A DNA stretch of 64,000 nucleotides from Leishmania martiniquensis (lineage: Eukaryota; Euglenozoa; Kinetoplastea; Trypanosomatida; Trypanosomatidae), in the NCBI RefSeq assembly GCF_017916325.1, contig NC_090167.1, forward strand, positions 290,501 through 354,500, read 5' to 3'. A model generated the notes under the pieces. It ran no database searches. It was not told where the DNA came from and saw only the letters and a list, made by a program, of their open reading frames with translations. This document shows, in pieces, positions 34,403 to 44,235 of the stretch (position 1 is its first letter; each line of letters opens with the position of its first letter). The position numbers and the translations under genes were made by a program.

Positions 34403-36109
34403 ATGGATGTGGGGGGCTCGTTGGAGCAGGCGTGGGAGCCGTCAGCTCCTGGCGCCGGCGCTCTTCGGGCCACAGCCATCGCCCAGCTGTATTTCCGGAT
34501 GACCAGTCATCATGCATTAACGATTTTGGTTGTGGACGCGCTGTGCCTCGTCTTCGGCGCCGACGGGGTAACGGTGCAGGAGCTGGTCAACTACCTGGGG
34601 ATAACAGAGGACCGGGTGCGGTTCGGCCTCGAGGGCATTCCAGCGGGAATGCGGTGCACCGCGCGGCAGCTCGAGTCGGAAGAGCCACTTCTCGGGTCGT
34701 CAACAGACGCCATGGAGGACGATGGCGCGGCGCAATGTGACAGGCGCACTGGCACCGGAGAGGAAGGCTCCAAGGAGGCCCGATATTACCTGAACTACAA
34801 GCGGATGCTGCCGCTCGTGTACGCACACGTTACGCGTCTGCTGCTGTCTGCGTGTGTGAGCGACCTGCCGCCATGCCGTTACGTGGAGTCCGTAAAGCAG
34901 GCGCAGCTGGCGGCGTACCAGAAATCTGACACGAGCACCGCCCACACATTCTTCTCCAGTGGTCACGCACCGCACGCAGGAGAGGCGCAGGCAACCAGCA
35001 GCGGCGCCGGGCCTTCCGCCACAGGCATCGGCGATGGCTTTGACGTCTCTGAGGGCATGCGGCGCCTAAATGCAATTCGTGGTGTCCCCTGCATGGGCTG
35101 CTGTTGCTTCTTCCTTGCCGAAGAGTTTCGCGAGACTCTCACCCGCTGCCCGCAGTGTGGCAAGGACAGTCTGAGCCTCTGCCTTCATCTCATCCACGCG
35201 CACCTGCAGGCGCGCCTAGACGTGCAGCAGACACTGGCGACGCTGCTACCACCGGTGAAGCAAGTGTGGAAGCGCGTCACTGCAGGTGAAGGGTCACAGG
35301 CACTGAATGTTGCACAAGCATCGACGCCATCGGCGACAGAGGCGACCAAGGCGGCCGTGCAGCACACCGCTGCAGGCACAGGCTCTGCCGACACGTCCCC
35401 GAACTCATCGGCGAGATTTCTAATGGACTGCACGCTGGCTCGCGACCCGTTTCTGTTTCAGCAAGCTGCTGCGTTCATGTGGTTGTACAGCACACGATTT
35501 GCCTGCGTGAACGACGCGGCAAGCGTGGTGGATATACAGGAGATACTCACCGAGAGTGAGTATCAACACCGCCTCCGCTGCCGCGCATCGGTCGCGGATC
35601 AGTTTCGGTCGCACCACCGTCATGCTGCATCGGTGCACGTGCGTCTGATATCCCAGCGGGAAATCGACGCCGCGCGGCAGCAGGAAAGCCACCAGAAGCT
35701 GTTGAAGCGGAGAATGCTGCCGCCATGGCTGCGGCACACAACCGGACTCCATGAGCTCGGCGGCAATCACGTTTATGCGCACCCCCACAACGGTGCCGAT
35801 TCGACGGAAGAGGCGGAGATGGACGTGGTGAAGGAGCCACGGGAGAGGGAGGGCGCACGCTCTCGAGAGACTAACAGTGAGCAACTCCCCGCTGTCGGAG
35901 CGATGCGGACGGCAGAGAGCAGCGTCGCCTGCCCCTCGATGACGGCGACGTTGGCGCAGAAGCGCCGGCGATCTACCTCGGATGCTGACGTGAAAGCAGA
36001 GCTGACACGTACCGCGTCCTTCATCGCGACTCACTATTTCAATGACGAGTTTGATGCGGTGCTCCTTCCCAAACGGCGGCGCGTACTTGAAAAGAAGGTG
36101 AAGTCATGA
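34403..36109 (+). CDS. TFIIE-alpha-like winged-helix/zinc-ribbon protein
   Basis: 568 residues from ATG 34403. The N-terminus (about 28-80) has the pattern of the TFIIE-alpha winged helix: a long hydrophobic helix, then VTVQELVNYLGITEDRVR. A zinc-ribbon-like element follows with C230-x2-C233 and C249-x2-C252 (CPQCGK). Human TFIIE-alpha has the same order of winged helix then CxxC/CxxC ribbon. The insertion between them here is acidic and low-complexity, and the C-terminal half (about 340-568) is charged, with Arg/Lys-rich stretches that could include nuclear signals. Expected role: RNA polymerase II initiation, for example at spliced-leader RNA genes. Trypanosomatid basal factors are very divergent, and two trypanosomatid-specific TFIIH-associated subunits have been discussed as TFIIE-like. 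Assignment rests on motif order, not on alignment. Confidence 0.68.
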   Translation: MDVGGSLEQAWEPSAPGAGALRATAIAQLYFRMTSHHALTILVVDALCLVFGADGVTVQELVNYLGITEDRVRFGLEGIPAGMRCTARQLESEEPLLGSSTDAMEDDGAAQCDRRTGTGEEGSKEARYYLNYKRMLPLVYAHVTRLLLSACVSDLPPCRYVESVKQAQLAAYQKSDTSTAHTFFSSGHAPHAGEAQATSSGAGPSATGIGDGFDVSEGMRRLNAIRGVPCMGCCCFFLAEEFRETLTRCPQCGKDSLSLCLHLIHAHLQARLDVQQTLATLLPPVKQVWKRVTAGEGSQALNVAQASTPSATEATKAAVQHTAAGTGSADTSPNSSARFLMDCTLARDPFLFQQAAAFMWLYSTRFACVNDAASVVDIQEILTESEYQHRLRCRASVADQFRSHHRHAASVHVRLISQREIDAARQQESHQKLLKRRMLPPWLRHTTGLHELGGNHVYAHPHNGADSTEEAEMDVVKEPREREGARSRETNSEQLPAVGAMRTAESSVACPSMTATLAQKRRRSTSDADVKAELTRTASFIATHYFNDEFDAVLLPKRRRVLEKKVKS

Positions 36110-37348
36110 GAGGCGAGGCGCAACAGCGGCAGCGACACCGGACCAGATGAACAACAACAAAAAGGTCCGTCTGTCTGTGTCTCTGTGTGTGCTCATGCGT
36201 GCGCGCCTCTTTGCAGTGCTTGTCGGGTTCTTTCAGACGTAGCGCTTCTCTCATCTCGTCCCCCTTCCCCCATCCCCTGCCCTTCCACCCGGTCCTCTTT
36301 TTCCTTCTGACCGCGCAGTATGTGTCTGCCGTCTTGTGCCCCTTCCCTTTGTTAGCGCCGCCCCTCCTATTGGCGAATCGCCTGCGTTCGAGGTGCGTTG
36401 TCGTGTGAAATACTTGGCGTCTGGGCAAGCTCTTCTCCGGCTCGTTCTTACTGTCGAGCAGGCGGGGACGCCGGGGCAGAAAGCCATTGAGGCTTGTCAC
36501 GCGGTTACCTTACTGCTGCGCAGCCGCGATGAGGATGTGCTTGCCGACATCGAGCCTCTTGGTGAGCTGCTCTCGCTGGACATCGACGAGGCCATGAGGA
36601 GACCGCGCGACGCAGTGTGCTGCACGCGTTGCGCTTTCGAGATCGCAATGGAGCTGAACTCGTAAGCTGCATGGCGGAACATGGACGCGCTCAACGAAGA
36701 AGAAAGCGAAATGGTGTACGCTTGTGTTCGTCTTTGCTCTCTGACGGGAACCCCAGCGCGCTTGTTTCAGTGTCCCCGCGGGTGTGCCGGGGCTCACGAG
36801 CAGTGAAAAGCTCACCACTGTGGTCAAACACTGCCTCAGGCGAGAAGGCATGCGCCATCTCGAAACGCCCATTTGTGTTTCTCCGATGCAGTGCACTCTT
36901 GACGGCCGGTATCGTCTCTCGGGTGCTGCACGTGATGGCTGCCCCAGTAGCGTGTGCTGCAGTTGCAAGTGGCGCGCTAGCGGAGATGGAAACGCGATCC
37001 GTTCTCATGCGAGGGCCCAAAGGCGAATGGGCAAGAAGGCGCTCGGGGCACTGACGCTTTTTTCAGGCATCCCGTTGCTGACACTTCACCGGGGCCTTTT
37101 TCTTCTCGCAGCACCTCTGCTCCCCTCGTCTCTGTAAAGCATTACCTGCTACCATTCGCTCTCTCCGCTTTCTCGACTACACGCACTCAACACGCTCGAT
37201 TACAACGAAAAAGAGAGGAGAGGAGGGTAGCAACGCCCCGACGTGGACCTCCACAGGCACGCACTTGGCAACAGACACCTTAAAGGGGATTGCACCTACT
37301 ACGCACCTTGTCTTCCACGTTGCCAACTACACACATATATATATAACA
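36110..37348. other. Spacer containing a coding-looking frame without ATG
   Basis: A CT-rich tract (36236-36330) precedes a frame described separately at 36320-36665. From 36670 to 37060 all three + frames look partly open with mixed composition. No domain is recognised there, and it may be 3' UTR or decayed coding sequence. Confidence 0.45.
36320..36665 (+). pseudogene. Coding-looking small ORF lacking an in-frame ATG (possible 1-nt frameshift)
   Basis: The frame ending at the TAA at 36663-36665 is open for about 110 codons. Its last 80 codons have GC-rich third positions like the clear genes and a compact alpha/beta-looking peptide (Leu, Asp, Glu and Cys-containing). Its only in-frame ATGs are very near the 3' end. 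An ATG at 36320 follows a CT tract and AG, but it reads in the neighbouring frame and stops after 11 codons. Removing one base from the C/T run near 36337-36346 would join the two. It could be a sequencing or assembly error, a non-ATG start, or a real frameshift. No family is recognised. Confidence 0.4.
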
Positions 37349-37374
37349 TTTTTTTTTGCATCCTGCCCTCGCAG
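37349..37374 (+). promoter_or_regulatory. Candidate SL acceptor for PheRS alpha
   Basis: A T-run and CT tract ending in CTCGCAG (AG 37373-37374), only 18 nt before ATG 37393. A second option is the AG at 37110-37111. Confidence 0.5.
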
Positions 37375-37392
37375 CGTTTTGTTTCTGAAATC

Positions 37393-38892
37393 ATGGAGCA
37401 AGCCTTGATTGAGGCAGCCATTCTCAAGGCGCTATCGAGTGCCGAGCGAGTGCTCTCGACGGACGTGGCGGAGTCTCTTGGGACTGATCACCAGGATGTC
37501 GTGGGTGCCGGCAAGTCGCTGGAGGCGGATAATTACGTGAGCTCGGAAAGGCAGCAGAGGACGGTGCTGAAGCTCTCCAGTGAGGCGCAGGAGATCATCG
37601 AGCGGGGAAGCCCCGAGTTCTTGGTGTGGAGTCTGCTGAAGGATGGCAAGGTGAGCCAGGAGGATGTCGCGAGGAAATTCGGCAAGGAGGCGACGGGGGT
37701 GGCGCTGGCCAACGGCATCAAGTCGAAGATGTTCAAGACAGCAAAGGAGGCGGGGGGAGTCTTCCTGGAGCGCGTGCCTGGGAGCGACACGGTTGTCGAC
37801 GCCGTTCGTGAGTCGCTGAAGCAGGCTGCCGCCGCGGCCGACCAGATAGATCTCAAGACGCTGGAGACTCTCAAGAAGCGCAAACTTGCTTCGATGGAAG
37901 CGAAGAAGGTCTTCGTCTACACAAAGGGCACCGCCTACGCTCCCACGCGCGCCCAGAAGGCAGTCGGCGACCTGACGCGCGAGATGCTTCTCGACGGCTC
38001 TTGGAAAGAGCGACAGTTCAAGGAGTACAACTTCTCTGCCCGAGGGGCGGAGGTGGGCGGCGGCGCCCTGCATCCGCTGCTGAAGGTGCGACAGGAGTTC
38101 CGCGAGATCCTCATGGAGCTCGGGTTCCAGGAAATGAATACGCAGCATTGGGCGGAGGTGTCGTTCTGGAACTTTGACTCGCTCCTCATTCCCCAGCAGC
38201 ATCCGGCGCGGGATCTGCAAGACACTTTCTTCCTGTCAAAGCCAGAAACCTCGAAGGTCAGCGATTTGGCCTACGTGGAGCGCGTCAAGGCACAGCACGA
38301 GGAAAGCTTCCGTACGCCGTGGAAGCTGGAGGAGGCAAGCCGCAATGTGCTGCGCACCCACACGACCGGCTCTTCGGCCTTTGTGCTGAAAAATATCGCC
38401 AAACTTTCGAATCGCGGCGGAGACGGCAAGCCGCACTTCACCCCCGGGCGGTACTTTAGCATTGACCGCGTATTTCGAAACGAGGAGATGGATCGCACGC
38501 ACCTGTGCGAGTTCCACCAGGTTGAGGGGTGCGTGATTGATCGAGACATTTCGCTTGCCAAGATGATGCACACCTTCGACTCTTTCTTCCGCCGCATCGG
38601 CGTGTCCCAGCTGCGTTTCAAGCCGGCCTTCAACCCGTACACAGAGCCCTCGATGGAGATCTTTGGCTTCCACACCGGCCTCAACAAGTGGATCGAGGTG
38701 GGCAACAGTGGCCTCTTCCGGCCAGAGCTTCTACGCCCGATGGGCTTCGACGACGACGTGGCAGTGATGGCCTGGGGCCTTTCACTAGAGCGGCCGACAA
38801 TGATTAAGTACGGTATCAACAACATCCACGAGCTCTTTGGCCATCGCGTTGACATCCGCTTCATCAGGCGCGCCGCCATCGCACGCTATTAG
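37393..38892 (+). CDS. FARSA: Phenylalanyl-tRNA synthetase alpha subunit (cytosolic)
   Basis: 499 residues, the usual length for the eukaryotic/archaeal alpha chain. It charges tRNA-Phe as an alpha2beta2 enzyme. The N-terminal 1-190 are the winged-helix tRNA/DNA-binding-like repeats typical of eukaryotic alpha subunits. The catalytic core follows with class II motif 2 (YFSIDRVFRNEEMDRTHLCE, about 355-375), HTTGSSAF for substrate binding, and motif 3 (GLSLERPTMIKYGI, near 461-474). The protein ends a few residues after RVDIRFI, as family members do. ATG 37393 is chosen because the family N-terminus starts here; upstream open codons have no support. Confidence 0.97.
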   Translation: MEQALIEAAILKALSSAERVLSTDVAESLGTDHQDVVGAGKSLEADNYVSSERQQRTVLKLSSEAQEIIERGSPEFLVWSLLKDGKVSQEDVARKFGKEATGVALANGIKSKMFKTAKEAGGVFLERVPGSDTVVDAVRESLKQAAAAADQIDLKTLETLKKRKLASMEAKKVFVYTKGTAYAPTRAQKAVGDLTREMLLDGSWKERQFKEYNFSARGAEVGGGALHPLLKVRQEFREILMELGFQEMNTQHWAEVSFWNFDSLLIPQQHPARDLQDTFFLSKPETSKVSDLAYVERVKAQHEESFRTPWKLEEASRNVLRTHTTGSSAFVLKNIAKLSNRGGDGKPHFTPGRYFSIDRVFRNEEMDRTHLCEFHQVEGCVIDRDISLAKMMHTFDSFFRRIGVSQLRFKPAFNPYTEPSMEIFGFHTGLNKWIEVGNSGLFRPELLRPMGFDDDVAVMAWGLSLERPTMIKYGINNIHELFGHRVDIRFIRRAAIARY

Positions 38893-40838
38893 AGGTACCC
38901 GAGCATGCTGAGAGGGGGCGGGTGAGGGCGATTTTTCTTCTACCTCTCTTCCGGTGCTGAGGGCGCATCGAGTAAGCAGAATGTTGAGGTGAGGGGGCTA
39001 CCCCTTTCAGTTCGGCACTAGAGGAAATTCCCCCGGTGCCCATCTAACTTGCTTTCTGCGCTCTGAGGTGCCGGGCGCCCTCCCTTGGTCCCATCCTGTG
39101 CTTGCGCGGAGGCTCAAGCAGGTGAGCAGTAGTGGGTTGGAGTCACGATGCACCAAGCTCCGCGCTTGTGTGTGCAATGCCAGTGTGCGCGTACCCTCGC
39201 TCACGTTCTCATGGTGCCGACACGCAGAGGCGTCTTTGATGCCCAAGCCATACCCCGCTCTGCTGTCTTTCAATTCGCCCCCTGAACTGGGCCGCCGGCG
39301 CGCACCGCCGTATATTCAGAGGTGCGTGCAGTATCTCTAGTTTTTTTCTCGCGGCTGTCGTGTTTCGTGTGCTCAGTGTCAGCCACCTTTGTGTTGGTGT
39401 GTGTGTGTGTCTGTGCTTGTCGTTATGGCGGCGTTCTGCCTGGGAAAGGGTCCGGAGCGGCAACACGACGATCACGGACAGCACCCCATCGCCCCCACCC
39501 CTCCCCCTACGCTACCGGCATGTGGAAGAGAATCGACGAGCACACACAGGAATGGGTGCTTTATGCGACTTGTGCCTGCACTTCCTTCTCTTTTGTGAAG
39601 TTGCTCTCCTTTCTCTCTCTTCCACTCGAAGTCGCCTGGCGCGTGTGAGATGGATAGCGGACGAATCTGGGATGAGGCAGAGCGTGCGGGGGACTCTGTG
39701 TGCGCCTGTTTGTCGCGAGCGGGTTGGGTGGGGGAACGTGACATGTGCCGTTAGGCGCTCTCTAACGCTTGTTAAAAAATGCTCAGCGCCTTTTTGCCAT
39801 CATTGTCGCCGTAGCTGCCCTTGCGGTGGTGCCCAGAATGAAGCTCACTCGCAGGCCCTTCCGCTTAGAAGCATGCCTTTGCCCTTAAATGCACGTGCGG
39901 ACGCCGCTTTCCGTGAGTGGAGTGAGGGCGGTGGGCGCTACGCGTCACGACGATCATGCTCACGCCGGTGCGCGCGCCTGTTGCATCTGCCGGGCACTCG
40001 ATACCGCTGTCTTCCTCTTCCTCTGAGGAGGGAAGGGGGGAGGATGGGTGGCGTGACGCTTTTGCCGTTGCTAAAATTCGCTGCCTCGACGTACCCTCAA
40101 TGAACGACAGAATCAAAGAGGAGGGGACGTGGTGAGGACAGTGAAACACAGAGCCTATACGACTGGATTCACTAAAGGAATTTTGGATGCACGTCGACTG
40201 TTTGGTACGGAGTAGCGGTGACGGGAGCGCGGAGGCGCAGCTCGCGTGTTTGTATGTGTGTGTGTGTGAAGGAGGGGGAGGAAGGGAGGGGCGAGGGGGT
40301 GACAAACTGTGGCGACTAGGAGCAGAAACGCATCCAGTAACGGACAGTCCCATATGAAGCGATACAAATATATATATATATATGTATACATCTTTGCAAC
40401 TTGGCTAGGGCCGCTCGCCTCGTCCTAGCCAGCGCCAATTTTTTTTTCCCCTGCTTGCTTCTCCTCACCAGCGTAGTGGCGCGTTCTGGGTCGTGCAGGC
40501 GCTCATATTACATGGACCGCTCCTACTCGTAGGGCAGAGTGTCCACGAGGGCGTCGGCTGCCGCTTTCTCCCTTCCACTCTCGCTTCTCTGGACTGCTCC
40601 TGATGCACTCGCTCTTCGCTGTCTCTCATTTTCTGCTCTTTCTCACACACCTCGTCTCCTTGCCCGCTTTTGATCTCCTGCACCTCAAATCTACTCGCGT
40701 GCACATCGGCGGTCGGCATCCCCTCCTCTGCCCTCGCCCTCACCAAACCCATTACGGACGCCTGTTTCGTATCATCGTCCTCTGCGGACGGCCCTCTCAA
40801 CCCACGCACACCTACGCGCGCGTGGCTACGTTGGCGTC
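38893..40838. other. Spacer between PheRS alpha and eL20
   Basis: No supported gene. Mixed TG-, GC- and CT-rich sequence with an AT run at 40368-40390. A 247-codon frame at 39360-40103 is of mixed UTR-like composition (Cys/Arg/Ser/Leu-rich) and is not accepted as a gene. Confidence 0.55.
40368..40390. repeat. (AT)n microsatellite ending in GTATAC
   Basis: AT dinucleotide run in the spacer upstream of the ribosomal protein gene. Confidence 0.85.
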
Positions 40839-40878
40839 TCCCCGTTGCCCCCTCCATAACTACCACGGCTTCTGTCAG
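40839..40878 (+). promoter_or_regulatory. Candidate SL acceptor for eL20
   Basis: A CT-rich tract ending in TCTGTCAG (AG 40877-40878), 42 nt before ATG 40921. A short 5' UTR is typical of ribosomal protein mRNAs. Confidence 0.6.
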
Positions 40879-40920
40879 CTCTTGAGAAGTGAGGACAAAC
40901 CGTCGTGCGTCTCAGCGAAA

Positions 40921-41460
40921 ATGGTCAAGCCGCACCTGCGCCACTACCAGGTCGTGGGTCGCGAGGCCCCCTCGGAGAAGAACCCCGAGCCGACCGTGTA
41001 CAAGTTTGAGGTGTTCGCCCCAAACTTCGTTGTCGCTAAGAGCCGCTTCTGGCGCATGATGAGGATTAAGAACAAGGTCAAGGCCACCCATGGCGATGTG
41101 CTCTCCTGCAAGGTCGTCAAGGACGCGAAGCTGGCGGCGCGCAACTACCTGGTCGATATCGCGTACTACAGCCAGCGCTGCGGCTACACGCGCATGGTCA
41201 AGGAGTTCCGCGACGTCTCCAAGACTGGCGCCGTGAGCCAGGCCTACCATGATCTTGCATCCCGTCACCGTGCTCGCTACCACAACATTGAAGTGCTGTG
41301 CGTGAAGAGCATCCCGGACCACGAGGTGAAACGCCTGAGCATTGCCCAGTACCACGCCCCGAACCTGTCCTTCCCGCTCCTTCAGCGCCGCACCAAGGCA
41401 GCCCGCAAGGACCGCGCGATCTTTGTCAAGAAGAACACGAAGCGCGCTGTGGTGGCGTAA
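40921..41460 (+). CDS. RPL18A: 60S ribosomal protein eL20 (L18a)
   Basis: 179 residues, the family length. Structural protein of the large ribosomal subunit. It begins at ATG 40921, preceded by aaa, with the conserved MVKPHLRHYQVVGR start. Further family landmarks are FAPNFVVAKSRFW, the central LVDIAYYSQRCGYTRM region and a basic Lys/Arg-rich C-terminus (QRRTKAARKDRAIF). No targeting signal. Third positions are strongly G/C, as in highly expressed Leishmania genes. Only one copy is present here; other copies elsewhere in the genome cannot be excluded. Confidence 0.97.
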   Translation: MVKPHLRHYQVVGREAPSEKNPEPTVYKFEVFAPNFVVAKSRFWRMMRIKNKVKATHGDVLSCKVVKDAKLAARNYLVDIAYYSQRCGYTRMVKEFRDVSKTGAVSQAYHDLASRHRARYHNIEVLCVKSIPDHEVKRLSIAQYHAPNLSFPLLQRRTKAARKDRAIFVKKNTKRAVVA

Positions 41461-42738
41461 GGGTGAGGCTAGGCTTCTGTTTTTTTGTGGCCAGCGCTCA
41501 CGTCGGCATCGGCGCAGGATCAGGGCGTCTGTGCGGGCGGAGTGTGTGCAAGCGGGTCCGCGCTTATCAAGGTGTGCACGCTGCTATCGCTTTCGCTCCC
41601 CCTCTTACTCTGTCGTGCGGCGGTGACTGTTGTGCCCTCTTCTCTCACTCGATCTCCTCGTCTTTTCTCCCTCTGTTTTCGCCGTCATTTCCCTTCCGCA
41701 GTACAAACAAAAAGAAATGAGCTTTTGCCCAGCAAAAAAAAACGGCAACCCCGGCTGCAGACGGAGCGACGGGAGTAGTGAGCACCGGCTTGTGTCATGC
41801 CGCTCCACCCATTGTACGGTGGCACCTGTGCCGCTTCCCCCTTCCCCCCGCACCCATACCCATTCTGTATGGGCGGTGAGTGCATGTCGCACACGTGCCG
41901 CGGAGATGGGTCCGTGCCCCACGGCGGTAGATTTTGGGGACGGCGGCGAAGGGTACCGAAGGAGTTTCGTGTAGCAGTGCTCTCATATCCCGATCACGCG
42001 CTGTGTGCTGCACAGCGTGCACCGCAGACGCCCTCACCTCCGTCAAGGACTGCTTTCTCTCCTCGTTGGTAAATGTTTTGAAATTTCCCCATGGGGAAGT
42101 GCGAAGCATTGAAAGGAAACAAAAGCGCCAACGGAAGCGTGCCTGAGGGAGGGAGGGAGTGGGGGACGGATGGACTGCAAGACGCCTGCACATGTAGACC
42201 TACGCTCACGAAGAAGGGTATATATGTGGGCGCTTGCAATGCGTGTCTTCGTTCCACACTCGGCTCGGTGTCGCGCGCAACTTTTACCGTTTCCTATTCT
42301 TGTATATCCCTCCCTACCTCACCAATCTCCCTTCTCACACGCGCACACCGAATGCTACCCCCGCGTGCACGCAACCATGGTGACTGGTGTGGGGTCTCCC
42401 CTTTTTTTGTTTTGAGCATTCTACTCTGCCTCCACTTGGGTGCCTTTACCCGCATCCCATGCGCCTTTATATACGTACACACACACACACCTGTATATAC
42501 ACATATATATATATGTGTGTGTTAGTGCTCATTTTTCTTTTTACCCGCTGGATTCGTGAGGGGTGCCTAGGCAACCACACAAGCACACATACGCGTAAAC
42601 TCTCTCTCTACATATATACATGTGTATGTATGCATGTATGTGTGTACGCCCTGCCCGAAAACCTATCTCGCTCTCGCTTTGGCCTGCCGTCATCCCTGCA
42701 TTGTCAAAGAGTCTCAGCGGTGTGCATGGCCATCGATC
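41461..42738. other. Spacer between eL20 and EPCT
   Basis: CT tracts (41600-41700, 42300-42350), CA/TG and AT microsatellites (42476-42640). No gene-like frame. Confidence 0.55.
42499..42518. repeat. 20-bp perfect palindrome ACACATATAT/ATATATGTGT
   Basis: Perfect inverted repeat with no spacer, embedded in CA- and TG-rich flanks. It could extrude or form an RNA hairpin. Confidence 0.9.
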
Positions 42739-42782
42739 TCGCTCTCTCTTTCACCTCTCCGTTGCTCCTGTACCTCACGCAG
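42739..42782 (+). promoter_or_regulatory. Polypyrimidine tract and candidate SL acceptor for EPCT
   Basis: A CT-rich tract ending in CTCACGCAG (AG 42781-42782), about 238 nt before ATG 43021. Confidence 0.5.
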
Positions 42783-43020
42783 CTTGTACTGTAGAATTGC
42801 CAAGGTGCCACCTATTGGAAGTCCCCTGCCGCTCAGCGTTTGCAGTCCCCGTCCTTTTCGCTTAGCGCACGCGTGCAGCGGGAGCGGCAAGGGCTCGCTT
42901 CTGCGTGTGCCTCCTGTGTCGTCGCTGTTTCGAGGCGCTTTTCAGTGGGGTGTGGCGCAGACACATTCATCGCAAACGCATAGTGATACGGCACTTACAC
43001 ATTTCACTCGCTCCGCCACC

Positions 43021-44235
43021 ATGTCCGCCGCGCCTTCTTCTTCGGCGGAACCGTCGCCTGCCACCACACCAACCACGAAGGTGCCACCTGGCAAAAATTG
43101 GCTGAACGCCGACGAGCCCGATGATGAGTACCCACTGTTCTGCATCGAGACGATCCCGCCAAAAAAACCAGGCACTGCTCGTATCTGGGTGGACGGCTGC
43201 TTCGACATGCTTCACTTTGGGCACGCAAATGCACTGCGGCAAGCGCGCCGACTCGGCGCCGAGCTCTTTGTCGGGTGCCACAGCGATGAGGAGGTGATGC
43301 GCTTCAAGGGACCACCAATCATGCACGCCGAGGAGCGTTATGAGGCACTGCGGGCGTGCAAATGGGTCGACTACGTCGTGGAGAATTATCCTTATTGCAC
43401 GAGGCTCAAGGACGTGGAGCGGTTCGAGATCGACTACGTGGTCCATGGCGACGACATCTCCGTTGACTTGGATGGCCGCAACTCGTATCAGGAGATCATC
43501 GATGCCGGCAAGTTCAAAGTGGTGAAGCGCACAGAGGGCATCTCAACGACGGATCTGGTCGGGCGAATGCTTCTGTGCACCAAGAACCACATGCTGAAGT
43601 CCGTGGACGAGGTGCAGCTGGAGAACGGCCTGTTCGAGCACAGCCCCAGCATGCACTACCTGACCACCTCCCGCAAGATTGTGCAGTTTAGCAACAACAC
43701 GAGCCCCAAGCCAGGCGACCGCATCGTTTACGTGGACGGCAGCTTCGATCTTTTTCACATTGGCCACATCCGCGTTTTGCAGAAGGCGCGCGAGCTGGGC
43801 GACTACGTCATTGCGGGCGTGTACGAGGATCAGGCGGTGAATGAGCAGAAGGGCAAGAACTACCCTATCATGAACCTTAACGAGCGTGTGCTTGGCGTGT
43901 TGTCCTGCCGCTACGTTGACGAGGTGGTGATGGGGGTCCCTTTCGACGTCAGCAAGGAGGTGATCGACAGCCTCCACATTGACGTGGTGGTAGGCGGAAA
44001 GTTCTCGGATATCGCCGTGGAGGAAGGCGGGAGCGCGGCGTACAAGGTGCCCAAGGCGATGGGCATCTTCCGCGAAGTGGACTCCGGCTGCACCCTCTCG
44101 ACCGATTCCCTTATCGACCGCGTCGTCGCCAACCGTCTCGCCTTTTTAAAGCGCCAGGCTAAAAAGCGCTTAAAGGACAAGAAGAGTCAGGAGAGCAAGC
44201 CGGAGGAGTACCGAAATGTGCAGGAGGTGAACTAG
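43021..44235 (+). CDS. EPCT: Ethanolamine-phosphate cytidylyltransferase
   Basis: 404 residues. It makes CDP-ethanolamine from CTP and phosphoethanolamine, the central step of the Kennedy pathway to phosphatidylethanolamine. Two tandem cytidylyltransferase folds are visible. The first has H65-FG-H68 in DGCFDMLHFGHANAL and the signature RTEGISTT (170-177). The second has H246-IG-H249 in DGSFDLFHIGHIRVL, with the signature degenerate (SGCTLSTDSLIDR). This asymmetry is normal for the ethanolamine enzyme and separates it from the single-domain choline enzyme. The ATG 43021 context is gccaccATG, and upstream open codons are spurious. The lysine-rich tail is soluble; no membrane helix is seen. Likely cytosolic. 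Confidence 0.97.
   Translation: MSAAPSSSAEPSPATTPTTKVPPGKNWLNADEPDDEYPLFCIETIPPKKPGTARIWVDGCFDMLHFGHANALRQARRLGAELFVGCHSDEEVMRFKGPPIMHAEERYEALRACKWVDYVVENYPYCTRLKDVERFEIDYVVHGDDISVDLDGRNSYQEIIDAGKFKVVKRTEGISTTDLVGRMLLCTKNHMLKSVDEVQLENGLFEHSPSMHYLTTSRKIVQFSNNTSPKPGDRIVYVDGSFDLFHIGHIRVLQKARELGDYVIAGVYEDQAVNEQKGKNYPIMNLNERVLGVLSCRYVDEVVMGVPFDVSKEVIDSLHIDVVVGGKFSDIAVEEGGSAAYKVPKAMGIFREVDSGCTLSTDSLIDRVVANRLAFLKRQAKKRLKDKKSQESKPEEYRNVQEVN

Noticed and set aside
39360..40103. 247-codon frame between PheRS alpha and eL20
   Set aside because: Mixed UTR-like composition crossing GT-rich and CT-rich DNA; no recognisable domain and no coding bias.
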